The translations under genes were made by a program, and so were the position numbers. A DNA stretch of 64,000 bases, from positions 1-64,000 of the forward strand of contig CAMDEX010000001.1 in assembly GCA_945897075.1 (NCBI GenBank), in the 5' to 3' direction. The notes under the pieces were generated by a model, which saw nothing but the letters and a program-made list of their open reading frames with translations, made no database searches and had not been told where the DNA came from. Position 1 is the stretch's first letter; every line of letters starts with the position of its first letter. Of this stretch, positions 57,743 through 64,000 are shown one piece after another. This stretch comes from Litorilinea aerophila. Lineage in GTDB: Bacteria; Chloroflexota; Anaerolineae; Caldilineales; Caldilineaceae.

Positions 57743-59583
57743 CAATCGTCTTTCTCGCCTTTGCCCTCCGCCTCTTCCGGCTGGCCTTCCAGGAACTGCG
57801 CGGGGACGAGGCTTTCGGTTATTTCTTCAGCCTGCGTACCTACGACGATATCATCGCTACTACCCTTTCTCTGCGCGAACCGCATCCGGTGGGCAGCTAC
57901 TTTTTGCAACATCTCTGGCTGGGCTGGGCGGGCCACTCGGAATTTGCCCTGCGTTTTGTCAGCGTCTGGTGCGGCGTACTGGCCGTAGCCCTGCTCTACC
58001 GGCTGGCGCGCCGTCTGCAACTCTCCCCGGCCACCGCGTCCACCGGCGCATTCCTGCTCGCTGTCAGCCCCTACGCCATCTGGCACAGCCAGGATGCGCG
58101 CATGTACTCGATCCTCCTGGCCCTGACACTGGCGAGTACGTGGCTGATGGTGGAGGCGTTGCAGCGAGGGCGCTGGCAGGTCTGGTTACTTTATGTCGGG
58201 GTAAGCTGGCTGGCCCTGCACACCCATTACTTCGCCATTTTCGTGTTGGCGGCTCAGAATTGTTTTGTGCTGGGCCGGGCACTGCTGATGCCCCGCGTCC
58301 GTTTTGGCGCGGTTCAGTGGGTGCAGTGGCAATTTGTCCTGGGATTTTTTTACCTGCCCTGGCTCTTTACTGCGGGCGAGACCCTGACCGGCTACGGCGG
58401 CAACGGGGATTCGCCCAGCTTCTGGTGGATGGCGCAGCGCTCCCTGGCCGTCTTTGCCGCAGGGGAGAGTATCCCGGCGGGATGGCGCACGCCGGTCGCT
58501 CTCGGCGCGGGGCTTCTGCTCCTTCTCGGCATCACTCATCTCTGGCGGACAGGTGGCAGTAGACGGCGCACCCTCTTTCTGCTCCTCCTGCTGTGGGCTG
58601 TGCCTGTGTTGGCGACGTGGGCCAGCAGCCAGAGCCGCCCCCTCTTCAACGAGCGCTATCTCATCGCGGCCGCGCCCCCTTTCTACCTGCTCCTGGCCGT
58701 CGCCCTCACTTCTGCAATTCGCAATTCACAATTCACTATTCACTATTTACGATTCACCATTCGCTATTTCTTTCCCCTTCTCTTGGGATCGCTCCTTCTT
58801 CTCTCTCTCTCCAACCACTTCACCAACCCCGCCTATTCCAAAACCCGCGGCTGGCGGGAACTGGCTGTCTCCTTTGCGCGATTTTCCGCCGGTCTGCCGC
58901 CGGAACAGGTGCGTCTGGCGCAAAATCTGCCCGAACCGACGCTCTGGTATTACTACAGCGGCCCGCTGGAGCATATCGTCTTGCCGCCCCAGGCCCACGA
59001 TGCAGAGGGGGCAAACGCGGCCGTGACACAACTGGTGGCGGAGGGTGTGACGCGGGTCATTCATCCCGTCCAAGCTGCCGCCACCTGGGATGATGCGGGC
59101 ATTGCCCAGGCTGCCCTGGCAAAGGAGTACGCGTTGGCCGCCCGTCTGTCTGTGGGCGTCTGGCCCGTGGAAATCTACAGCCGTGTGGGTGGGTACACGC
59201 CTCTTTCTGTTGCCTTTGCCAACGGCGTGCAACTGAACGGCGCGGCCCTGCAACCGGAGCGTCTCATCCCCGGCGCACTGCTGGTGGTCCATCTGCTCTG
59301 GGACGGAGAACGCGCCCAATTGAGCGGCAGCGAGAAAGTCTTTTTGCATCTATTGGATGGCAGCGGGCAGATCGTCGGTCAGACCGATGTGCCGTTCGTG
59401 GCGGAGAGGGGAGCGGGTGAAGCCGCGGCGTATGGTATACTGCTTCCAGACACTTTGCCCGCCGGCCCCTATCGTGCGATCGCCGGGTTGTATGATCCGG
59501 CGCTACCCGGTGCGCCGCGTATCGCGACGACGGCAGGCGCTGATTTTGTGGGGTTGGGTGTGCTGGAGGGACGGATGGAATGA
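57709..59583 (+). CDS. GT-C type membrane glycosyltransferase with repeats at N-terminus and core
   Basis: This 624-residue PMT-like protein has FQELRGDEAFGYFF as its first extracytoplasmic loop with the Asp-Glu pair of the family, and WHSQDARMYSI, typical of GT39/GT83 relatives. The membrane core covers about residues 10-370, followed by a soluble part and a beta-sandwich C-terminal domain (about 500-620). The start codon lies next to four CAATACG units and has no ribosome site that I can see, so expression may depend on that array. A second array (58715-58770) codes for AIRNSQFTIHYLRF in a loop between helices. Confidence 0.75.
   Translation: MRQYAIRNTQYAIVFLAFALRLFRLAFQELRGDEAFGYFFSLRTYDDIIATTLSLREPHPVGSYFLQHLWLGWAGHSEFALRFVSVWCGVLAVALLYRLARRLQLSPATASTGAFLLAVSPYAIWHSQDARMYSILLALTLASTWLMVEALQRGRWQVWLLYVGVSWLALHTHYFAIFVLAAQNCFVLGRALLMPRVRFGAVQWVQWQFVLGFFYLPWLFTAGETLTGYGGNGDSPSFWWMAQRSLAVFAAGESIPAGWRTPVALGAGLLLLLGITHLWRTGGSRRRTLFLLLLLWAVPVLATWASSQSRPLFNERYLIAAAPPFYLLLAVALTSAIRNSQFTIHYLRFTIRYFFPLLLGSLLLLSLSNHFTNPAYSKTRGWRELAVSFARFSAGLPPEQVRLAQNLPEPTLWYYYSGPLEHIVLPPQAHDAEGANAAVTQLVAEGVTRVIHPVQAAATWDDAGIAQAALAKEYALAARLSVGVWPVEIYSRVGGYTPLSVAFANGVQLNGAALQPERLIPGALLVVHLLWDGERAQLSGSEKVFLHLLDGSGQIVGQTDVPFVAERGAGEAAAYGILLPDTLPAGPYRAIAGLYDPALPGAPRIATTAGADFVGLGVLEGRME
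58715..58770. repeat. CNATTCA heptamer array inside the glycosyltransferase gene
   Basis: Eight degenerate heptamers (CAATTCG, CAATTCA, CAATTCA, CTATTCA, CTATTTA, CGATTCA, CCATTCG, CTATTTC) fill 56 bp in frame. The unit is the same as in the YfhO-like gene at 46.0 kb. Confidence 0.9.
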
Positions 59584-59600
59584 AATGCGGCTGCCCTGAA

Positions 59601-59674
59601 AAATAGAACACGGATAACAGAATTTACGGATTTGGTTTTCGTCCTGCAAGGCGCTCGACGGTGTATAGGGAACT
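59601..59674. repeat. AGAACACGGATAACAG dispersed repeat
   Basis: AGAACACGGATAACAGAATT continues TACGGATTTGG and ends in GTGTATAGGGAAC. It matches the copy at 44284-44357 at both ends. It lies directly before the XisI gene, where XisH would be expected. Confidence 0.75.
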
Positions 59675-59710
59675 GATGATCTTTGAGCCATCCAGAGAGG
59701 AGATCGTCGC

Positions 59711-60046
59711 ATGGATCAATTAGCGAACTATCGTACTCTTGTCAAGCAGATTTTACTGCGCAATGCCGAATATGCGCCGAGTCTGGGTGAGATTGACAGT
59801 ATTCCTGTATTTGATGAACGGAGCGACCAATACTTTTTGGTTGATTTCGGCTGGAATCGTACAGGGCGTGTGCATTCCGTGATTCTTCATTTGCAAATTA
59901 AGAACGGCAAGGTGTGGATCGAGCGAGACGGCAGCGAGGAAGGGATCGCCTACGATCTGTTGGAAGCAGGAATTCCCAAAGAGGACATTGTGCTTGCTTT
60001 CTACCGGCCAGAACGACGCGCGATTACCGAATTTGCGATTGCCTAA
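59711..60046 (+). CDS. XisI-family protein, orphan
   Basis: This 111-residue protein matches the XisI pattern: MDQLANYRTLVKQIL at the start, FDERSDQYFLVDFGW, VHSVILHLQIKNGKVWIERDG, and GIPKEDIVLAFYRPERR near the end. XisI and XisH were first described as controlling excision of the Anabaena fdxN element and occur as pairs in cyanobacteria and Chloroflexota. No XisH gene is present; the space before it holds a dispersed repeat. AGAGAGGAGATCGTCGC gives the ribosome site. Confidence 0.85.
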   Translation: MDQLANYRTLVKQILLRNAEYAPSLGEIDSIPVFDERSDQYFLVDFGWNRTGRVHSVILHLQIKNGKVWIERDGSEEGIAYDLLEAGIPKEDIVLAFYRPERRAITEFAIA

Positions 60047-60126
60047 GGTAATCCTCTATGCGTCAATTGAGGATTTGCTGCATACATTTTTCAACCCTTG
60101 ACTGCCGGGTTTTGGATTGTTTGGGT

Positions 60127-60585
60127 TCAGCCCACCGCTTTCTTCACGAGCGCGCTGACTTTCGCCTCTACCGTCGCAGTCAGCTCCTTCAGCGCAAAGG
60201 CGGTCGGCCACAGGGCGTCTTCGTCGAGGTTCGCCGCGTCGCTGAAGCCGAGTGTCGCGTAGCGCGTGTTGAACTTCTGCGCGCTTTGGAAGAAGCAGAC
60301 AACCTTGCCGTCTTGGGCATACGCCGGCATCCCGTACCAGGTTTTTGGTGAGAGGGCTGGCGCGCTGGTTTTGATGAGCGCATGCAGCCGGTTGGCCATG
60401 GCGCGCTCTGATTCCGGCATCGCGGCAATCGCGGCGAGTACGGCGCTTTCCCCTTCCGCCTTGTCCTTGTCCGCGCGCGCTTCTGCCTTCATCTCTTTGG
60501 CGCGCTCCTTCATCGCGGCTTTTTCCTCGTCCGTGAATCCCTTGACCGTCTTGCTGCTCGCGGTGGTACTCTTACTTTGGTTCAT
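60127..60585 (-). CDS. DUF1801-family protein
   Basis: This 152-residue protein has a lysine- and alanine-rich N-terminal helix (about residues 15-50, [21 protein letters not shown]) and a DUF1801 core with [24 protein letters not shown]. Related proteins (YdhG/Fra-like) have been linked to iron handling in Bacillus, but the function here is open. The start ATG lies within the end of the broken DinB reading frame. Confidence 0.8.
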   Translation of the reverse strand: MNQSKSTTASSKTVKGFTDEEKAAMKERAKEMKAEARADKDKAEGESAVLAAIAAMPESERAMANRLHALIKTSAPALSPKTWYGMPAYAQDGKVVCFFQSAQKFNTRYATLGFSDAANLDEDALWPTAFALKELTATVEAKVSALVKKAVG

Positions 60586-60751
60586 GAGAATCTCCCTCTA
60601 TTTGGTTGAATCGGTATGCCGTAAGACACCCTACAGGTTGCAGCAAGAGCTGCTTATTCGTCAACGGTACGACGCAGTCGCGCAACTTCTCTTGATGGCT
60701 ACGCCAGTTTTCATAGATCACATCCAGCGTCGATCCAGCTTGCGGTTGCAT
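60572..60751 (-). pseudogene. 5' fragment of a DinB-family gene
   Basis: From ATG 60751 the frame reads LDVIYENWRSHQEKLRDCVVPLT and LLLQP, the first helix and start of the second in DinB/YfiT-type metal-dependent four-helix proteins, normally about 150-170 residues. After about 37 residues the homology stops and the frame ends over the DUF1801 start. GGAG lies upstream of the ATG. The metal-binding histidines of the family are not present. A deletion joined it to the DUF1801 gene. Confidence 0.6.
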
Positions 60752-60823
60752 TTGTTCCTCCTTTGGCGGCTGATAGGTGATAAGCGATTCCATCAGAATT
60801 GTGAACAAAGGGGTGTTAGAGTT

Positions 60824-61663
60824 TTACGGCGTCAACCCCTCCGGCAGCCCGGCGGGGAATTCCGCTGCAATCGCCTCTTGAATCTTCTCGACGCGGTTCT
60901 CCGGGTTGGGGTGGCTGCTCAGAAATTCCGGTTGGCGGCTGCCACCGCTGGCCTTTGCCAATGCCTCCATCACCCCAATCAGCGCCCGCGGATCGTAGCC
61001 CGCCGCCGCGATAAAGCGCACGCCCAGCTTGTCCGACTCCAACTCATCATCCCGGCCAAATTTCATATTCACCATCTGCCCCACCAGTGCGGCCATCTGT
61101 CCAACCCCTACGCTGTTGGGGTTATCGGGATCGTAGGCAGCCATCACCGCCGCGCCGGACAGCCCTTCAGTCAGTTTGGCCTTTGCCATGTGCTCGGCGG
61201 AGTGGCGCGCCACCACATGGCCGATCTCGTGGCCCAGCACACCGGCCAATTCCCCTTCGGTCTGCAAGAGATTGAGCAGCCCTACGGTTACAAAGACCTG
61301 GCCGCCGGGCAGAGCAAAGGCGTTCACCGTCTGCGCGTCGGCCAGCAGATGAAAGTCAAACTGATAGCCCGTCTCCTGCAAGTTGGAACCCTGCACGATC
61401 CGAACGCCAATCCTCTCCACCATCTCCCGCAACTGCCGATCCGGAGATTCACCCCCATATTGCTGGGCCATCTGGGGCGCGGCCTGCAAACCGAGCGCGA
61501 TCTCCTGGGCCACAGTCACGTCTATATACTGCACTTCATCGGTCACTTCGTTGTATTGGCGGCTGCCAAAATAGGTGATCAACGAAATCACCGCAATAAT
61601 AACGGCGATCAAAATACGGCTGGAGCCACCGCGTCTTGCACTGGATTGTCTACGAACTGTCAT
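60824..61663 (-). CDS. M48-family metalloprotease, membrane-anchored
   Basis: This 279-residue protein has an N-terminal anchor (RILIAVIIAVISLITYFG) and an extracytoplasmic M48 domain. The zinc site is HEIGH in VLGHEIGHVVARH, with the third ligand in DELESDKLGV. HPNPENRVEKI near the end is typical of M48B/C proteins of the BepA/LoiP type, which degrade misfolded envelope proteins. ATG 61663 has GGGAGGG upstream; the track start at 61738 lacks it. It is divergent from an HtrA-type protease, which suggests an envelope quality-control pair. Confidence 0.88.
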   Translation of the reverse strand: MTVRRQSSARRGGSSRILIAVIIAVISLITYFGSRQYNEVTDEVQYIDVTVAQEIALGLQAAPQMAQQYGGESPDRQLREMVERIGVRIVQGSNLQETGYQFDFHLLADAQTVNAFALPGGQVFVTVGLLNLLQTEGELAGVLGHEIGHVVARHSAEHMAKAKLTEGLSGAAVMAAYDPDNPNSVGVGQMAALVGQMVNMKFGRDDELESDKLGVRFIAAAGYDPRALIGVMEALAKASGGSRQPEFLSSHPNPENRVEKIQEAIAAEFPAGLPEGLTP

Positions 61664-61962
61664 ATACCCTCCCTGCAATTGTTTTGGTGTCGTGCAAGCG
61701 CAGCAAGCCGCGTTCTTGCTTTGTAATGGCTGTAGCATACACCAAAGGCACTATCCGTCACAGTACAGGAGGTTGGAAATCGTCAATCCGTAAATTCTGT
61801 CATCCGTGTTCTTCCTTTTGCAGCTTTGCGGCCAACCGGGATAAAGAAATCATAAACTGCTCTTATTGTCTGCTTAAAGCCAGCGCGGGCGATTGGATGT
61901 AAGGTAAACGCAGCGGGATGCTCACAATTTTGCTACAGCCATTTTGAAGGAGAACAATTTCC
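61664..61962. other. Divergent intergenic region between two proteases
   Basis: The gap holds an inverted copy of the dispersed repeat (AATCCGTAAATTCTGTCATC, about 61784-61815), the ribosome sites of both genes and no recognisable ORF. No convincing -35/-10 pair stands out. Confidence 0.5.
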
Positions 61963-63348
61963 ATGCGAGAAAACAGAGCCACATTGCGCACTACATTTCT
62001 TGTGATTGCCGTTCTGATACTGGCTGCCCTGCTGGTGATAAGCAACAGCCACCTGCTCCCCCCCCGCCCTGTGGAAGCTGCCCCTTCGACAGGAGAGCGG
62101 GGATCGTTCCAACCCGTCACCCTGCGCCAGAACAGCGTGACGCCCGACCAGGAATTGCTCGCCGCTCTGTATGACAGTGCGGTTGCATCGGTGGTCAACA
62201 TTCAGGTCACCACCCAGTCCGCGGCTGATTCCGGCTTTGGTGCGCCCACCACACCCCAGGGCGGCGAAGGCACCGGCTGGGTCTGGGACAGCGAAGGGCA
62301 TATCGTCACCAACAATCACGTCGTGGAAGACGCCCAGTCCATTCTGGTCAACTTTGCCAACGGCATGTGGGCCGAGGCCGAGCTGGTGGCACGTGACTCC
62401 CAGGCCGACCTGGCCGTGATCAAAGTCACACCGCCCAGCGGAATGAGCCTGACCCCGCTGACAGTGGCGGAGACGACCCTGCGCGTGGGCCATTATGTCA
62501 TCGCGTTGGGCAGCCCCTTTGGGCTGGACGGCACAATGACGCTGGGGATCGTCAGCGCGCTGGGGCGCAGCTTCCTGGTGGGCGAAACCGCGGGCACCCG
62601 CTATTCCCTGCCCGAAGTAATCCAGACTGATGCCGCTATCAATCCCGGCAATTCGGGTGGGCCGTTGCTCAATTTGCAGGGCGAAGTCGTCGGTGTCAAC
62701 TTCGCCATCCGCTCAGAAGCCCGCTCCAATGCCGGCGTGGGTTTTGCCATCCCCGTCTCTGTCGTGCGCAAAGTCGTCCCCGCACTGATTGCGGACGGCG
62801 TCTATAGTTACTCCTTCTTGGGCATCTCCGGCACGACGATCGACGCCGAGGTGGCTGCCGATGAGAATCTGACCCCGAATGAACTGGGCATCTTTGTCTC
62901 CCAAGCGGTGACCGGTGGTCCATCAGCCCGCGCCGGTGTGCGCGCCAGGGATATCATCGTGGGCATTGATGGGATGGGTGTGCGCAGTTTTGAGGATATG
63001 ATCGGCTATCTCATCACCGAAACCGAGCCGGGGCAAGTTGTACAGTTGGATGTCATACGCAATGGTGGGCAAATGCGCTTTGACGTAACGCTTTCCACCC
63101 GTCCTGGCGAAAGCGCTGCTGCGACCCCCAACCGGCAGCGTTTCACTGTAGGGGAAGCGATTGAGATCGCCAAAGTTGCGGCAACCGCGGCCAATCTGAT
63201 GGATGTGGTGGACGGGGCAACGGCCAAAAGCGCTATGCGCGGCGGTGCGCCGATCTGGGTCGTCACTCTGGAAGGTGGCGGCAAGACGGTCACGGCGATT
63301 ATCAATGCCCTGACCGGCGAAGTGCTGGATTTGACGAGTGGCGAGTAG
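61963..63348 (+). CDS. HtrA/DegP-type serine protease with PDZ and PepSY-like end
   Basis: This 461-residue trypsin-fold protease is anchored by an N-terminal helix (LVIAVLILAALLVIS). The catalytic triad is His in IVTNNHVV, Asp in SQADLAVI and Ser in NPGNSGGP. One PDZ domain follows (about residues 275-385, FLGISG ... GVRARDIIVGIDG). The last 70 residues (GEAIEIAKVAATAANL ... VVTLEGGGKTVTAIINALTGEVLDL) look like a PepSY-type domain, which is not part of standard HtrA. GAAGGAG lies 12 bases before the ATG. It should act in envelope protein quality control. Confidence 0.9.
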   Translation: MRENRATLRTTFLVIAVLILAALLVISNSHLLPPRPVEAAPSTGERGSFQPVTLRQNSVTPDQELLAALYDSAVASVVNIQVTTQSAADSGFGAPTTPQGGEGTGWVWDSEGHIVTNNHVVEDAQSILVNFANGMWAEAELVARDSQADLAVIKVTPPSGMSLTPLTVAETTLRVGHYVIALGSPFGLDGTMTLGIVSALGRSFLVGETAGTRYSLPEVIQTDAAINPGNSGGPLLNLQGEVVGVNFAIRSEARSNAGVGFAIPVSVVRKVVPALIADGVYSYSFLGISGTTIDAEVAADENLTPNELGIFVSQAVTGGPSARAGVRARDIIVGIDGMGVRSFEDMIGYLITETEPGQVVQLDVIRNGGQMRFDVTLSTRPGESAAATPNRQRFTVGEAIEIAKVAATAANLMDVVDGATAKSAMRGGAPIWVVTLEGGGKTVTAIINALTGEVLDLTSGE

Positions 63349-63383
63349 GCGCAGTCCTGGAAAATTGCTAGTTCCTGACGTAG

Positions 63384-63417
63384 TGCGTAGTGCGTCTACC
63401 AGTTGACGCACTACGCA
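63384..63417. terminator. Hairpin after the HtrA gene
   Basis: TGCGTAGTGCGTC and GACGCACTACGCA are perfect 13-bp arms around an 8-base loop. TAGTGCG heptamer units are visible in the left arm. A second inverted repeat, GATGATGGGAT/ATCCCATCATC (63498-63508 and 63530-63540), lies before the ABC gene. Confidence 0.75.
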
Positions 63418-63585
63418 ATGCCTCGCATTACACCAACCCTCCACACCCCCTCCATAATTTCTCCAGATTCAACTACCATACTGAATAGAGAAAAACAGAT
63501 GATGGGATACTGACGCGTGGCGACACAGAATCCCATCATCTCAGCATCTCAGCACCCAACCCGATCCGTTGCCAGAGGCAGACGC

Positions 63586-64000
63586 ATGACCCCGACCCAA
63601 TCCAATCCCCTCATCGAAATCGTCGCCCTGACCAAAGTCTACAAAATGGGGACGATGGAAGTCCACGCCCTGCGCGGGGTCTCGCTCTCCATCCAGCCCG
63701 GCGAATACGTGGCGATTGTAGGGGCCAGCGGTTCGGGCAAGAGTACGCTGATGAATGTGATTGGCCTGCTCGACCAGCCCACCAGCGGTATCTACCGGGT
63801 GCGCGGCACAGAATCCCAAAAGTTGGGCAAGAAGGCGTTGTCCGATCTGCGCAACCGGGAGATCGGCTTTGTCTTCCAACGCTTCAATCTGCTGGCCCGC
63901 GCCCCTGCCCTGCGCCAGGTGGAGCTGCCCCTCTTCTACGCCGGGATCGGCTCGCGCAAATCAAAACAGATGGCAACCGAGGCGCTGACCCGCGTCGGCC
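63586..64000 (+). CDS. ABC transporter ATP-binding protein (MacB/LolD type), partial
   Basis: This gene is not in the ORF track because it runs off the window. The 138 visible codons start MTPTQSNPLIEIV and include YKMGTMEVHALRGVSLSI, the Walker A GASGSGKST and the Q-loop FVFQRFNLL. The pattern fits the MacB/LolD group of ATPases that drive lipoprotein or peptide export. An in-frame GTG at 63517 is an alternative start. The permease is expected beyond the window. Confidence 0.88.
   Translation, partial: MTPTQSNPLIEIVALTKVYKMGTMEVHALRGVSLSIQPGEYVAIVGASGSGKSTLMNVIGLLDQPTSGIYRVRGTESQKLGKKALSDLRNREIGFVFQRFNLLARAPALRQVELPLFYAGIGSRKSKQMATEALTRVG

Noticed and set aside
60266-61726. 486-codon plus-strand frame over the M48 protease
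   Set aside because: It is antisense to the DUF1801, DinB-fragment and M48 genes, and its translation shows no domain.

Overview
No rRNA or tRNA is visible, so the source is inferred from gene content. The window looks like a GC-rich (about 60%) Chloroflexota chromosome, probably an Anaerolineae/Caldilineae-type lineage. The reasons are long runs of multi-spanning YfhO, DUF2079 and PTPS-related glycosylation proteins, many PIN-type toxin-antitoxin pairs, several B12-binding radical SAM proteins, an XisI gene, and abundant short tandem repeats between and inside genes.

Layout. 0.3-3.7 kb: a copper operon csoR-copZ-copA with a readable promoter and a CsoR-type operator. 3.8-7.7 kb: a SufR-like regulator, moaA, an A-type Fe-S carrier, a DUF2203 protein, an NFU scaffold and a rhodanese. 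7.8-16.8 kb: three B12-binding radical SAM proteins and one SPASM-type radical SAM protein, interleaved with toxin-antitoxin pairs, one of which is a duplicated pair with a broken toxin. 17-22 kb: an NAD-linked formate dehydrogenase in three genes; the catalytic subunit is split in the ORF track by an in-frame TGA that is read here as selenocysteine, with a SECIS hairpin right behind it. 22-24 kb: a RelE-type pair, an alkyltransferase-like protein, an NTF2-like protein, and a second selenoprotein missed by the ORF track, a SelW/Rdx-type protein with a CxxU motif. 24-35 kb: mixed housekeeping genes (Tat lipoprotein, HNH nuclease, YhhN, MOSC, acyl-CoA synthetase, Fic, nitroreductase) and a phd-vapC-fdhD operon. 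35-37.6 kb: two secreted proteins, one with seven tryptophans in a row. 38-59.6 kb: a surface-glycan type locus with an aminotransferase, a DPM1-like glycosyltransferase and eight large membrane proteins, one of them truncated. 59.7-64 kb: XisI, DUF1801, a DinB fragment, an M48 protease, an HtrA protease and the start of an ABC transporter ATPase.

How the parts fit. The Fe-S assembly genes, MoaA (molybdopterin), FdhD (sulfur transfer to the Mo cofactor) and the three formate dehydrogenase subunits form one metalloenzyme theme. Two UGA-Sec genes imply that the organism decodes selenocysteine; the Sec machinery is not in this window.

The most unusual structural feature is a genome-wide family of tandem repeats with a period of 7 bp (rarely 8). 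The unit sequence differs from place to place. The arrays often occur as inverted pairs downstream of genes, but several lie inside coding sequences in frame (copA, the aminotransferase C-terminus, and three of the membrane glycosylation genes). Loss or gain of one 7-bp unit would shift the frame, so these arrays could act as phase-variation switches for surface glycosylation. That role is inference; the repeats themselves are directly visible.
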